A DNA stretch of 64,000 nt from Desulfobacterales bacterium (lineage in GTDB: Bacteria; Desulfobacterota; Desulfobacteria; Desulfobacterales; JAFDDL01): positions 157,838 through 221,837 of the forward strand of contig JAVEYW010000001.1 of the NCBI GenBank assembly GCA_034003325.1. The letters are read 5' to 3'. The first letter of the stretch is position 1. Each line of letters begins with the position of its first letter. The notes below the pieces were generated by a model, which made no database searches, was not told the origin of the DNA, and saw nothing but the letters and a program-made list of their open reading frames with translations. Below, piece after piece: positions 8,498 through 18,396 of this stretch. A program made the translations under genes and the position numbers.

Positions 8498-10219
8498 TCA
8501 GCCTTTTCCCATGTCGTTATCGATGCGCTGTGACAGCACCGACATTCGGTTTTGAAGCGTTTCCCCTTGAGCCATGAGCGTCGAAAGATGGCTGTCTCGC
8601 GCCTGAATATTCAGTAGAAACGGCTTGACATTATCGGATATGTCATCGTGGAGTTGCGAAAAGCGTGCTGAAAGTTGTTGCATCAGCCGCTCCCGGAACT
8701 GATCCCGGCCATTTTGAATCGCCTGAGCAAACTCCCGCAAAATTTTCCCTCTTTTGGCCACGAGCACCCCGCCGGTGATAAACAATCCAAGACCGGCCAG
8801 AATACCGCCCGTAATATCCAGAAGGGTGACATGGGTCGTTAATAAGAGCGCACCGAGCAGGGTCAGGGTGCTGCCGCCCATCAACCGTGAGGGCATGGCC
8901 GCCGGGTTCGCCGCCAGCGTGTCATGGAAGAGATCCTTTGCCGCCATGGCATCGACTTTCCGGCGAATGTCCTGAATGACTTCCGTTCGTTTTTCATCCC
9001 ATACGCTTTTTCGGCCGCCGTCGGGAGTAACGTGAATCGTCTGGCTCAGCTCATCGTCTATCCGCGCCACCAGATCTTGAATCGTTTCCATAAACTGCCA
9101 GGATCGCTCGCCGGTTTCCTGAATCAGCGCCTCGGCCAAACGGGTTTCAAACTGGGTCTGAAGTTCTTCCAGCCATGCGGTAACGGACTTTTTTCGGCTG
9201 AGCGTGCCACGAATCGCCCGTTTATAAAGCGCCACCACAGACAATCCTTCCTCGAAATCCGAACGAATTTCAAGGCCGATCCGATCATAGCGGGCGCAAA
9301 GGGCATCCACAAAGTGCTCAACATCCCGCGCCATATTCTTTTTACCGGCCGCAAGATAGTCCTGAATTCGCCCGGCTGCATTTCGGTCCGCATCGAGTCG
9401 CGCCCGGTATTCCTGAAGCGTGTTGTAGACCTTTTTGAGTGCTTGTTCCCCGGAAGTCAGCGTTGTAGAAAGTTTCAGATAAAGATGTCGCCCGCCGGTC
9501 ACGGTCTTCCGTATATAGTCACGAATAGCCTCAAAGCCGCTGCGCGCATCTTTCTCCTGTTCCCATTTGGCGGATACCACAAAAATCAGCGGTGCGTTTA
9601 TGCCACGTTTTTCGGCATACTCGCGCACCTTGGCCGTATTGACGGAAAGCTCGTTTTCGGTTGCCAGATCCGCCTGCTGCAACACAAAGACCACCCGTTT
9701 TCGCCACTGCTCGCTGATATAGTCCAGAAGCTCCCAAGCGGTTCTCGTATGGGGGTTTTTGGCGGGAAACACAAACAGCACCAGTCCGCTGTTGGGAATA
9801 TATTGTTCGGTAATCTCATAATGATGCTCGATCACCGTGTTGGTGCCCGGTGTGTCCACAATACTGATGTGCTTGAGTACCTCAACAGGCAGACCGATTC
9901 TGAGATGATGAGGATTGATTTCCGTTTCAGTCTGCTGGGCGCTATAGACGATCTGTTGAATTGTATCCGTGCAGGGTGCCGGGTCCACCCGGCAGATATC
10001 CGTCTCCAGAAGCGCATTGATAAAGCTGCTTTTTCCGGCTTTTATTTCACCCACGACGACAAATAAAAAAGGTTCGTTGACATGCAGCCGAATGTCGTGA
10101 ATCACTTCGGCCAACGCGGCATCTTCCAGTGTCTTGGCCAGCGCGTATAACTCTTCGAGCCAGGACGAGACTTCCGTTCGATAGCGCTCAAACGTCTCGT
10201 TGATAACAGTGTTTTCCAA
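8498..10219 (-). CDS. Bacterial dynamin-like GTPase
   Basis: This is a 573 aa large GTPase of the bacterial dynamin family, probably membrane-remodelling. Seen: G1 GEIKAGKSSFIN (residues 57-68), the G2 threonine in PCTDTIQQI (about 86), G3 VDTPGTNT (121-128), a G4-like QQADLA (about 181-186), long helical stretches after the GTPase domain, and a hydrophobic hairpin at about 440-485 (TLTLLGALLLTTHVTLL and GILAGLGLFITGG) that would insert in the membrane. A glutamine-rich helical tail follows. Known members act in membrane fusion, stress survival or vesicle processes; the role here is unknown. The gene appears to be monocistronic. Confidence 0.85.
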   Translation of the reverse strand: MENTVINETFERYRTEVSSWLEELYALAKTLEDAALAEVIHDIRLHVNEPFLFVVVGEIKAGKSSFINALLETDICRVDPAPCTDTIQQIVYSAQQTETEINPHHLRIGLPVEVLKHISIVDTPGTNTVIEHHYEITEQYIPNSGLVLFVFPAKNPHTRTAWELLDYISEQWRKRVVFVLQQADLATENELSVNTAKVREYAEKRGINAPLIFVVSAKWEQEKDARSGFEAIRDYIRKTVTGGRHLYLKLSTTLTSGEQALKKVYNTLQEYRARLDADRNAAGRIQDYLAAGKKNMARDVEHFVDALCARYDRIGLEIRSDFEEGLSVVALYKRAIRGTLSRKKSVTAWLEELQTQFETRLAEALIQETGERSWQFMETIQDLVARIDDELSQTIHVTPDGGRKSVWDEKRTEVIQDIRRKVDAMAAKDLFHDTLAANPAAMPSRLMGGSTLTLLGALLLTTHVTLLDITGGILAGLGLFITGGVLVAKRGKILREFAQAIQNGRDQFRERLMQQLSARFSQLHDDISDNVKPFLLNIQARDSHLSTLMAQGETLQNRMSVLSQRIDNDMGKG

Positions 10220-10415
10220 AGGCTCCCCTTTCCGGACGAACGGTAACTGCCCTGAAGTAAAAACAAAAGGGGCGAAACACCCCCTATAACGATTTGAATA
10301 TACAACCTATTTATAGTAAATGGACCATGCCAAAAGCCGGTGGGGGTGTCAATAGAAATGTCGCGCTTGACCCGGCGGCCGCAATTGAGCCTCATGCAAA
10401 ACCCGAAGGATGAAT

Positions 10416-10463
10416 ATAAAAAAAAGCGCCTCTTGAACCCACCATCATTTTCAAGAGGCGCTT
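10416..10463 (-). terminator. Rho-independent terminator downstream of the protease gene
   Basis: A perfect 14 bp stem (AAGCGCCTCTTGAA at 10424-10437 with its complement at 10450-10463) and a 12-base loop is followed, on the minus strand, by a run of T residues. It lies 88 bases past the stop of the protease gene. In the 331-base gap 10220-10550 this is the only structure I can support. Confidence 0.88.
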
Positions 10464-10550
10464 GTTATTATGGCTTAGTTGATGCCTGTTAAGCGGTTTT
10501 ATAGAATTAGCCAACCATCAGCATCGGTGTTTTTTCGTCCGTCGCGGCCG

Positions 10551-12731
10551 TTACCTTCTTGCCGGCGCTACCGAAATAGAGTCCTGGGTTTCTTTATTAA
10601 GGGTTGCATCATAAGTATATGCCGATTTTGATACATTGGTAACTTGGAATATAATGGTTCCTGCTTTCGTTGCCGTCGGTGAAGTAAACGACACCTTGCC
10701 GGTAGCATCCGTTACGCCCGAAACGCTGCCGCTGACCAGACCACTCCATGCACCGGTTACCGTTGCGTTTTCCATGGGCAAATTGCCCACATCCCGAATG
10801 AGGACATCGGATTGAACGTTGATCCGCTTCTTCACTACCTTTGCCGACAAGTTGATATCATCAACAAAAATGACCTGGTTCGTGTCGGCTGCGACCTGAA
10901 TCGTCAACCAGTCCTCATTCGTGCTGGTGCCGTTATCCGTCACCTGAAGCGTTGCTTCATAATTGGCCGAAGCGGTATAGGTATGCTGAACCGTAACCCC
11001 CGTACCGCTTGTCCCATCGCCAAAATCCCATGCGTAAGAGACGATATTCCCATCCGGATCATAGGAGCCGCTCGCATCAAAGGTGACCGTCAGGGGCGCT
11101 GTTCCCGATACCGGTGTCGCTTGCGCTATCGCCACCGGCGCTTCATTACCGTCATTAAAGTTATACTCGACAAACTTATAGAGCTGTTCGTAATCACCGG
11201 TAACCGGCACGGTGCCGCAAACCACATCCTTATCTGCATTGATTATGTCCAAAATTCGGTAAGATTTAACCGTAACGCTGTTGCCTGTGACGCTATCGTA
11301 AACCCCGAGGTAGTATCGCATGGGATCTCCGCCCAAAGGCACAATATCTGAAAAATCAAACACGAAGGTTCCATCGCACGCTGTGGTCGTTCCGTTAAAT
11401 GCATACGCGCCGCCCTGGCCGTAAATCATTTTCGGATACCAAATCTGGCTCGGCGATACGCCCGTTGTACCAGAGACCCCAAGTGTTACCCGAAGTTGGT
11501 TGCGTTGGGCATGGCTGAGGGTAAATTCCGCAATCAGCGTCGGCGTATAGGAACTTCTGGCCGTTACCCAATGCGCACGAGACGGGGACCAGCCATAAAT
11601 GCGATTGGTCGCGGGCCCGCCGGATACAGCCGACGGATTTTTCAGGGCATCATAGGCCATCCAGGCAAACCCGGCCTCACCCCAGCTGGTCCCCCAAGAA
11701 TTGGCAATTCTGAAAGCACCCTTTTCACCGCTGTCCACGGTGCCGTTCCCGTTAATATCCACCCAGATCTCATCGTTGTATCCGACAACAGTCATCGCGT
11801 GGTATCCGGAAGTGCCATTTACCCAATGACATATCCTTTTTCCGACAAACGCATCATCCGCGCTCGTGGCCGGGTCGTTGCCGATGGTTTTATATTGCCA
11901 GGAGCTGATATAAGTCGGGAAATTAAGGACATACCCATTGAGAAGCAGTTGCTTGACCTGTTCGATTCCGGAATCCAGGTGGGTATTGGCAACATAGCCG
12001 TATTGGTCGAACCGGCGATACACGGCATCCCGCCAAACCGTGGCATTCGTATTCCACTGACGGTAATTGCTGTCATAGGGAAATTGCGCCCATGTGGACA
12101 CGCCATGCTTGATACCGATATCATAGGCCTGATAATACCAGCTGCCCACCAATGCGCCGCCATTTATCATATTATAGGTCCATTTCGGACTCAGCTGCAG
12201 ACTTTCGCCGCCGGTTTTGGCGTCCAGATCCCGCGCCATGGCGTTCATGTAGGTCATGGCATAGTAAGTACCGGAAAACGCCCCGCAGGAAGGAAGCGAG
12301 CCCTGAGAGCGAATCGGCGGGAAAAATTTTAGCGCACTGTTATCCACGTAAGGAGGAAGGGCTGCCGGCATGGTGGTCGTGCTGGAATCGCTGCTTATAA
12401 CGGAGTCGTCTTTCGGCGCACCAACAACACCTTCAATCTCTTTACCCAAGGGCACAACGGAAACGTCCTTATCCGTCATTTTTCTTTGCGCCCGTTTTTG
12501 GCGATATTGGTTTATCCGCTCAAGCCCCCGTTGATTGATTTTCACCTTTTTGACCCGAAGCATATGGGTGTTCTGCCATTCGATATCTTCCTGAGTCAAT
12601 TCCGGCAGCCCGGTCATTCTGTATCCGTCATCTTGCGAAAACGCGGCAGTATCGCTGCCCAAACAGGCGAACACCGCAATTAATAATCCCGTCAACCATC
12701 CCTTAATCTGTGAATTGTTCGTTGGTTTCAT
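10551..12731 (-). CDS. Secreted papain-like (C1) cysteine protease with PKD domain
   Basis: A 726 aa exported protein. Seen in order: a signal peptide (about residues 1-33), a propeptide-like charged region, and a C1A-like protease domain (about 130-385) with the catalytic cysteine in QGSLPSCGAFSG (Cys149), histidine in GYHAMTVVGY (His311) and asparagine in ANSWGTSWG (Asn345). An EF-hand/dockerin-like calcium loop (DINGNGTVDSGE, 325-336) sits inside the catalytic domain between His and Asn. Then comes a PKD domain (about 535-620, with WDFGDGTSG) and a C-terminal Ig-like module. It lacks a PEP-CTERM tail. A sigma-54 element lies about 100 bases upstream, suggesting regulated expression. Confidence 0.85.
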   Translation of the reverse strand: MKPTNNSQIKGWLTGLLIAVFACLGSDTAAFSQDDGYRMTGLPELTQEDIEWQNTHMLRVKKVKINQRGLERINQYRQKRAQRKMTDKDVSVVPLGKEIEGVVGAPKDDSVISSDSSTTTMPAALPPYVDNSALKFFPPIRSQGSLPSCGAFSGTYYAMTYMNAMARDLDAKTGGESLQLSPKWTYNMINGGALVGSWYYQAYDIGIKHGVSTWAQFPYDSNYRQWNTNATVWRDAVYRRFDQYGYVANTHLDSGIEQVKQLLLNGYVLNFPTYISSWQYKTIGNDPATSADDAFVGKRICHWVNGTSGYHAMTVVGYNDEIWVDINGNGTVDSGEKGAFRIANSWGTSWGEAGFAWMAYDALKNPSAVSGGPATNRIYGWSPSRAHWVTARSSYTPTLIAEFTLSHAQRNQLRVTLGVSGTTGVSPSQIWYPKMIYGQGGAYAFNGTTTACDGTFVFDFSDIVPLGGDPMRYYLGVYDSVTGNSVTVKSYRILDIINADKDVVCGTVPVTGDYEQLYKFVEYNFNDGNEAPVAIAQATPVSGTAPLTVTFDASGSYDPDGNIVSYAWDFGDGTSGTGVTVQHTYTASANYEATLQVTDNGTSTNEDWLTIQVAADTNQVIFVDDINLSAKVVKKRINVQSDVLIRDVGNLPMENATVTGAWSGLVSGSVSGVTDATGKVSFTSPTATKAGTIIFQVTNVSKSAYTYDATLNKETQDSISVAPARR

Positions 12732-12830
12732 TCTTCCCCCTTGTTTTGTTTCATCTTTTTTTCAAAGCCCCGACCTTCCGCCGGCCATCTTCTTCGCAAT
12801 ATCAACCGTTGCGCAGTTGCTATTCGTATG

Positions 12831-12846
12831 AGCAAGGGGTATGCCA
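12831..12846 (-). promoter_or_regulatory. Sigma-54 promoter upstream of the protease gene
   Basis: On the minus strand the sequence TGGCATACCCCTTGCT matches the -24/-12 consensus (TGGCAC-N5-TTGCW) with one mismatch and exact GG-GC spacing. It points at the protease start at 12731, giving a leader of roughly 90 bases. The rest of the 349-base gap (12732-13080) has a dyad CTGTA-N10-TACAG at 12978-12997 that could be an upstream activator site; this last point is speculative. Confidence 0.7.
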
Positions 12847-13080
12847 GAAAAAAGAAAAAATATGGTATCATAGGTTGTCGGACTTCAATTCATTTTCTTT
12901 ACAATAGGTTAAGAGAACAACAGGGGGGAGAAGACGGATAATAGGTGAATCGTTTCTAAAACCCTTGCGCCGGGGGACTGTACACTTGTTCATACAGCAG
13001 CGCCGATAATGTAATCTGAATTACAAAGATGAAAACCTTGTAACAGAAGGCCCGGGCCGATTACCAAAATAACAGCGCCG

Positions 13081-13848
13081 TCATGAGCCTTCAAAAAAAG
13101 TCACCAAGGGGTAATGATCCGATGGGTATCGCCCGTCAAATTTTTGTTGAAGCACTGTACAAGAAATTGGCGACAACGCACCTTCAAAGAGAACCCAATC
13201 AATATGCGCCCCGTCCGTTTTTCCGGTAAAACCGTGGTGCGTTGCCGGATAGGGGCGGCAAAACACCTCTTTAAAAACCCGAGCGTTCGCAGGACGGTCC
13301 GCATGTTTTTCGGTAAGCACCCGATAACAAGGGCTACCCGGCACTGCGTTAAAATCACCGAACAGCACGACCGGCACATTTACCGGCAGGGATAACATCC
13401 GATCGAGAATAACCCGGGCCGAATCGGCTTGCACTTCGGCATCAAAATCAAAATGCGTGTTGACGCAGATGACCCGCTCGCTGCCTTTCTGAAACATTCC
13501 CACCGTGCATTGCCTCGGCCACTTGCTGCGTTGGAAACGACTGGGAATGTCGGGGGTGGAGCTTAAATAGAAATGATCCCGGTGAACACATTGCCAGGGA
13601 TTTCGATAAAAAATGACATTATTCTGCCAGGCATCGGGCGCGGATATTCGTCTGCCGATACTGCTCACATTTTTGCCCAGCGCGTCCGCAATAAAATCGA
13701 ACTGAAAATCATTCACTTCCTGAAACCCGGCAAAATCAGTCGGATACCGGTCCAACAGCTTTTTCAGGCTTTTTTTCCGGAATTCCCACCCGTTTGGCCC
13801 ATCCTGAGCCAGACCGAACCGAAGATTCAGGGTTAAAATAGAAAACAT
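13081..13848 (-). CDS. Endonuclease/exonuclease/phosphatase (EEP) family hydrolase
   Basis: A 255 aa protein with the EEP phosphodiesterase fold. Seen: N-terminal ILTLNLRFG, the metal-binding glutamate in FAGFQEVNDFQ, NTHFDFDAEVQADSAR, the catalytic VVLFGDFNAVPGS (Asp/Asn pair) and C-terminal YPSDHYPLV (Asp-His). The family cleaves phosphodiester bonds in DNA, RNA, lipids or small molecules, so the substrate is open. I prefer ATG 13848, where family homology begins; the open frame reaches 13917 but adds 23 unrelated residues. No signal peptide is visible. Confidence 0.8.
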   Translation of the reverse strand: MFSILTLNLRFGLAQDGPNGWEFRKKSLKKLLDRYPTDFAGFQEVNDFQFDFIADALGKNVSSIGRRISAPDAWQNNVIFYRNPWQCVHRDHFYLSSTPDIPSRFQRSKWPRQCTVGMFQKGSERVICVNTHFDFDAEVQADSARVILDRMLSLPVNVPVVLFGDFNAVPGSPCYRVLTEKHADRPANARVFKEVFCRPYPATHHGFTGKTDGAHIDWVLFEGALSPISCTVLQQKFDGRYPSDHYPLVTFFEGS

Positions 13849-14133
13849 GCGCCGCCATTCCGCCGGTCCTTTCGCCCCAGAACCGTTGTTAACGTTCCGG
13901 CAGGGGATTGATGGCACCGGCCTGAGTTCCGTTATTATGGTTTCCTTCCTCGCAGGTTCTCAATCTTTTTTCAACGCCTTTTCTATCGGAAACGCGATCG
14001 GAAGTCTTCCGTGCGGGGCGCAACCGCCAGCGTCCTGTTTCCTTTGGCTTTACAAAGCCGATCGAAATGGATAGGTTATGCCGAGTTCAAATCAGCAGAG
14101 GTTGAACCTGGGTTTTAAGAAAAGGAGATACTC

Positions 14134-15615
14134 ATGGCGCTATCGTTGAAATCGGTCGACCTTTCCAGGGAAAAAATGGCGTATCTGGTAATTCCAGTCT
14201 GCGAAAAGGCCGACGACGCAGCATTGGCCCCCCCCCTGGCCGCCCTGGTTGAAAAAGCCAGAACGCTCAATGAGTTTAAAGGAAAAAAGGGAGATTGTGT
14301 CACCTTTTACGAACCAGAGGGCCTTCATGCCGCCCGGGTGGCCTGCAGCGGATTGGGAGAACCCGACAAACTGGACCGCGAATGCCTTCGCACCATGGCC
14401 GCTGGTGCGGTCAAATCCGCCATGGGAAAGAAACTGACAACGCTCCATATCGTACTTCCCAAGATAAAGACTTCGCCGTTAAAACCGGACGAGATCCTTG
14501 AAGCGATTGCCGAAGGGGCCTGCCTGGCTAACCATGTGTTCGACAAATATAAAAAAGAAAAAAATCAAACACCGCTGATGCAAATCATTCTCCTGGCAAC
14601 CCGGGGAGAAGTAAAAAAATACCAAACCCTTATTGATCGGATAGCCGTTATCTGCGAGGGAACCCGAATGGCCAGGGAATGGGTTTCTACGCCTTCGAAC
14701 GAAAAAGCCCCCGGCGCGCTGGCCGCAGAAATCGCCTCACACGCAAAAAAAGTTGGGCTCAGCATTGAAATACTGACCGAAAAGGAACTGAAACAAAAAA
14801 AATTCGGCGCGCTGCTGGCTGTTTCGAACGGCAGCGACCAAAAGCCTTGCCTGGTAACCCTGATGCATGCACCTCGGGGCGCCAAAAAAACAATCCTGCT
14901 AGTGGGAAAGGGCATCACCTTCGACAGCGGCGGCTTGAACCTCAAGCAGGGGCCGAACATGGATATGATGAAAATGGACATGGCCGGCGCCGCAGCGGTC
15001 GCCGCTACCCTGATTACAGCGGCCCGGTTAAGAACAAAAATAAATCTTATCGGGGTGATGCCTCTGGTGGAAAATATGCCGTCGGGCAAAGCGTGCCGGC
15101 CCGGTGACATCATTAAAAGCCTCGACGGCAAAACCATTGAAATCGGTAATACCGATGCCGAGGGCCGCCTGATTTTAGCCGATGCCCTGACCTGGGCCAT
15201 TGCGCGCTTCAAGCCGGATATCACCTTGGATCTCGCCACGCTTACCGGTGCTTGCGTCGCGGCGCTGGGAGAGCGCATTGCGGGCATATTTACCACGGAT
15301 GATGAACTCGCCGACCTGCTAAGTACTGCCGGGCAAAAAACCCATGAGCGCTGCTGGCCCATGCCCATGCCCGATGATTACCGGGAGTTTATGAAAAGCG
15401 AAGTGGCCGATATTCGGAACATGAGCAGCACCAGCTACGGCGGCGCCATTACGGCCGCGCTTTTCCTGTCTGAATTTACGAACAACACCCGGTGGGCGCA
15501 CATTGATATCGCGGGTACGGCATTTTTAAAAAACGGCGGCGATTACTGCCCCCCCGGCGGATCCGGGTACGGGGTGCGGCTGTTGACCGAAGCAATAACT
15601 GCATGGACAAATTAA
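14134..15615 (+). CDS. pepA: Leucyl aminopeptidase (M17 family)
   Basis: A cytosolic two-metal aminopeptidase that removes N-terminal residues from peptides. Seen: the N-terminal macro-like domain (about residues 1-160), the metal-binding lysine and aspartate in GKGITFDSGGLNLK (about 250-265), MKMDMAGAAAVAA, and the M17 signature NTDAEGRLILADAL (about 330-343). Length 493 aa is typical. ATG 14134 lies seven bases behind an AAGGAGA ribosome site. It converges on the aminotransferase gene 8 bases downstream. With the peptide importer at 1-3253 it would serve peptide use, but the loci are not linked in an operon. Confidence 0.94.
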   Translation: MALSLKSVDLSREKMAYLVIPVCEKADDAALAPPLAALVEKARTLNEFKGKKGDCVTFYEPEGLHAARVACSGLGEPDKLDRECLRTMAAGAVKSAMGKKLTTLHIVLPKIKTSPLKPDEILEAIAEGACLANHVFDKYKKEKNQTPLMQIILLATRGEVKKYQTLIDRIAVICEGTRMAREWVSTPSNEKAPGALAAEIASHAKKVGLSIEILTEKELKQKKFGALLAVSNGSDQKPCLVTLMHAPRGAKKTILLVGKGITFDSGGLNLKQGPNMDMMKMDMAGAAAVAATLITAARLRTKINLIGVMPLVENMPSGKACRPGDIIKSLDGKTIEIGNTDAEGRLILADALTWAIARFKPDITLDLATLTGACVAALGERIAGIFTTDDELADLLSTAGQKTHERCWPMPMPDDYREFMKSEVADIRNMSSTSYGGAITAALFLSEFTNNTRWAHIDIAGTAFLKNGGDYCPPGGSGYGVRLLTEAITAWTN

Positions 15616-15623
15616 CGTCGCCT

Positions 15624-16760
15624 TTATGCCAACGCACCCAACACCGTCACAACCTTGTCCATCTGTTCCGGAGAATTGTAGATATGCGGAGAAAACCGGA
15701 TTCTGCCCAGCCGTTCCGCAGCGATGATACGGTGTTTTTTCAGGTGAGAAAGAATCAATGGCGCAGCCAGTCCCGATTTTTCACACACCACGATACCAGT
15801 AGGCCAACCCGGATGGCGAAAAGAGAGCACCTTAAAACCGATCGCGGTCAATCCCTTGCTCAACCTATCGCTTAGCTTAAATATTCGACGGCGAACGGTT
15901 TCAAATCCAACGGCGGCCAGAAAATCAAGAGAAGCGGCAAAATAAACCCAGTCGTTCCAATTCCCCGTGGAATAGGTAAATCGATCGGCCGTCGGTTTCA
16001 GCTCATCCTTATACGGTAAATAGGCATGATCGTCGATCACAGATTCGGAGCCCAGGAAAATCGGATCCAATTCCGATAGCTTGTCTTCGGCGATATAAAA
16101 CACGCCGACGCCGAGCGGTCCCAACAACCATTTCCATGCCGAAAAAGACATATAGGAAATTCCCATGCGCTTTACATCCATCGGCTGCATTCCCACACCT
16201 TGGGCGCCGTCAATGATCAGCGCAATGCCCCGTTCCCGGCATAAATTCCCAATCGCCGAAAGCGGCAGCGGCATGCCGGTACACCAGTGCACCGCGGAAA
16301 GGGCCATGGCCCTCGTTTTTTGATTTACCAGGGAGAAAAGACCGCGAAAAAATTCTTCCGGTGTGTCGCTCATCGGCGCAAAAAGCAGCCGAATCCCTTT
16401 TTTCCCCCAATGTTTCCAGGGATAAATATTGCTCGGATACTCATTTTCCAGAAGAATCAACTCGTCGCCCGGCGCAAGGTTAAGCCCGCGAGAAACAAAG
16501 TTCATCCCTTCGGCCGTGTTATGAATCAAGGCCAGTTCGTCGGCCCGGCAGTTCAGAAGTTTCGCCAAAACGGCTTTGATGTTTCGCCGGACATTCACGT
16601 AACCCGCCGTTTCCGTCAGTATTCCTTTTTGAGCATAGCCGGTTAGGTGGCGCGTCACCGCCTCGACAGCATGAACGCCGGCGGGCGTGGTGCCGCAGTT
16701 ATTCAGCCAGATCATTTCCCGATTCACCGGAAACGCGTCATGTACTTTTTGCCAGTCCAT
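15624..16760 (-). CDS. Class V aminotransferase (cysteine desulfurase-like fold)
   Basis: A 378 aa PLP-dependent enzyme of fold type I. Seen: the N-terminal IWLNNCGTTPAG substrate segment, the PLP aspartate region ALIIDGAQGVGMQPMDV, and the Schiff-base lysine in SFSAWKWLLGPLGVGVFYI. It resembles isopenicillin-N-epimerase-like and cysteine desulfurase-like members. The usual SufS/IscS active-site cysteine loop was not identified, so I do not call it a desulfurase. No partner gene sets its pathway. ATG 16760 follows an AAGGAT-like site. Confidence 0.8.
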   Translation of the reverse strand: MDWQKVHDAFPVNREMIWLNNCGTTPAGVHAVEAVTRHLTGYAQKGILTETAGYVNVRRNIKAVLAKLLNCRADELALIHNTAEGMNFVSRGLNLAPGDELILLENEYPSNIYPWKHWGKKGIRLLFAPMSDTPEEFFRGLFSLVNQKTRAMALSAVHWCTGMPLPLSAIGNLCRERGIALIIDGAQGVGMQPMDVKRMGISYMSFSAWKWLLGPLGVGVFYIAEDKLSELDPIFLGSESVIDDHAYLPYKDELKPTADRFTYSTGNWNDWVYFAASLDFLAAVGFETVRRRIFKLSDRLSKGLTAIGFKVLSFRHPGWPTGIVVCEKSGLAAPLILSHLKKHRIIAAERLGRIRFSPHIYNSPEQMDKVVTVLGALA

Positions 16761-16885
16761 GGAATGATATCCTTATTATATTCTGAAATTTTTCTGATCA
16801 TAGCGACTTTGTACATGTGCATCAATAGGTAGGCCAGTTATTAATGCCTTTCCGGTTCGGTTTAATCACAAGAGTAAGAATAAAT

Positions 16886-17033
16886 GTAACTACTCAGTAT
16901 TCAGAATTCAGGAGCCAGAATTCAAAATAATGCACTAACCGCCTGAATCTTCATTCAACTATATTAATCCGGCTGCTTTCAGTTGTTTTTATTCTGAATT
17001 CTGGATTCTGTCTCCTGGCTACTGAGCAGTTAC
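16886..17033. repeat. Imperfect 45 bp inverted repeat (possible small mobile or REP-like element)
   Basis: The arm at 16886-16930 (begins GTAACTACTCAGTATTCAGA) and the arm at 16989-17033 are imperfect reverse complements separated by about 58 bases. Both arms carry CTCAGTA, GGAGMCAGAAT and GAATTCA blocks. It occupies most of the gap between the aminotransferase and MFS genes (16761-17076). No flanking duplication is evident. Confidence 0.7.
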
Positions 17034-17076
17034 GTTGCTTTCTACTTTTTCATTGTTACCGGGTAGCCACAGTGCT

Positions 17077-18324
17077 ATGAGTCAGCCCATGTTGACTTCA
17101 GACGAACCGCAACGGCTTGATAAGCGAATCTTCGCAACACTTTTTCTGGCAATTTTTTCCTGTGTGACCGGTGTGGGCATCGTTGTCCCGCTCCTGCCCG
17201 TGTACGCCAACAATTTAGGCGCCAGCGGATTATATGTGGGGTTGATCTTCGGCGCCTTCTCGTTTTCAAGATCCGTCTTTATGCCCTATTTCGGCCGCAT
17301 GTCGGATAAAAAGGGTCGCAAACCGCTCATTGTGATCGGGCTTTTCTGCTATGTGCTGATTTCCATCGCCTTCATGGGATTTGAAGACGTCAATGCCCTG
17401 ATTGTTCTCCGGTTCATTCAAGGCATCGCCTCGGCCATGATCATGCCGGTGACACAAGCCTATGTGGGGGACATCACGCCGGTCGGGGATGAAGGCTTCA
17501 GCATGGGGCTTTTTAACATGTCCATGTTCATGGGCTTAAGCATCGGTCCGCTCCTTGGCGGCTTCATCAGCGAGCAGTTCAGTCTTGCGGCCGCCTTTGG
17601 CTGCATGGGCGGGATGGCCCTGGTGGGGTGCATTTTGGGGCTTTTTCTACTGCCGCCCACTCGAATGGAGCGGGTGGTCATTCAGGGAAAAAAGCCGCTT
17701 GAATGGAAAGATCTGCTCACCGACCGAGACATTCTCATTCTTTCTGTTTTCCGGTTTGCGTACACAACCTGTATCGGCATTCTTTGGGGGTTTTTGCCCG
17801 TCTATGCGGATTCCCAATTTTCACTACCACCCAGTAAAATCGGAATTCTGCTCATGCTGGGCGTTTTCACGAGTGGACTGATCCATATTCCCATGGGCGC
17901 TGTTGCAGACCGCTGTAATAAATTCATGCTGGTGACCATTGGCGGCTTGATAGTGGTCTATGCGGTCATGTCCTTTCAATGGGCAACCGGGTTCCAGGAT
18001 TTATTTATCGCCAATGTACTTTTCGGCATCGGCGGCGGGATTTCCATGCCGGCGCTCATGGCGCTGGTTATTATCGCGGGAAACCGCACCCATGCCATGG
18101 GATCGGTCATGGCGCTGCTAACCACGGCGCACAGCCTCGGCATGCTCAGCGGCTCGCTGCTGGCCGGCCTCATTATGGACATTTCGGAATTGCGGTTTGC
18201 GTTCGCCTGGGGTGCTGCCATCATGGGACTGGGGGTTTTACTTTTTTGCAGCGGCACCCTTTATAACAACCTCGCGAAGCGCCGCGCAACCACGAGCGGT
18301 AATGCACATCCAACAGCATCATAG
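17077..18324 (+). CDS. MFS transporter (DHA1-type, probable drug/metabolite efflux)
   Basis: A 415 aa inner-membrane protein with 12 predicted helices. Seen: the family motif A between helices 2 and 3 (GRMSDKKGRKPL), a shorter echo in the second half (MGAVADRCNKFM), and the motif-C-like glycine/proline helix SIGPLLGGFISEQF, typical of drug:proton antiporters. I chose ATG 17077 (MSQPMLTSD); the frame is open from TTG 17035, but that extension falls in the inverted repeat. The substrate is unknown, and no regulator sits beside it. Confidence 0.85.
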   Translation: MSQPMLTSDEPQRLDKRIFATLFLAIFSCVTGVGIVVPLLPVYANNLGASGLYVGLIFGAFSFSRSVFMPYFGRMSDKKGRKPLIVIGLFCYVLISIAFMGFEDVNALIVLRFIQGIASAMIMPVTQAYVGDITPVGDEGFSMGLFNMSMFMGLSIGPLLGGFISEQFSLAAAFGCMGGMALVGCILGLFLLPPTRMERVVIQGKKPLEWKDLLTDRDILILSVFRFAYTTCIGILWGFLPVYADSQFSLPPSKIGILLMLGVFTSGLIHIPMGAVADRCNKFMLVTIGGLIVVYAVMSFQWATGFQDLFIANVLFGIGGGISMPALMALVIIAGNRTHAMGSVMALLTTAHSLGMLSGSLLAGLIMDISELRFAFAWGAAIMGLGVLLFCSGTLYNNLAKRRATTSGNAHPTAS

Positions 18325-18396
18325 ACCCAAGGACATGCACCAACAAGCGTGCATCATTGGGAAAAGATCGTTGGCCTCCCAGCCTCCCAGCTTCCT

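Noticed and set aside
8924..10066. Long open frame (380 codons) on the plus strand opposite the dynamin-like GTPase
   Set aside because: It is antisense to a clear GTPase gene and its protein shows no recognisable motif or composition; it is a shadow of codon bias.
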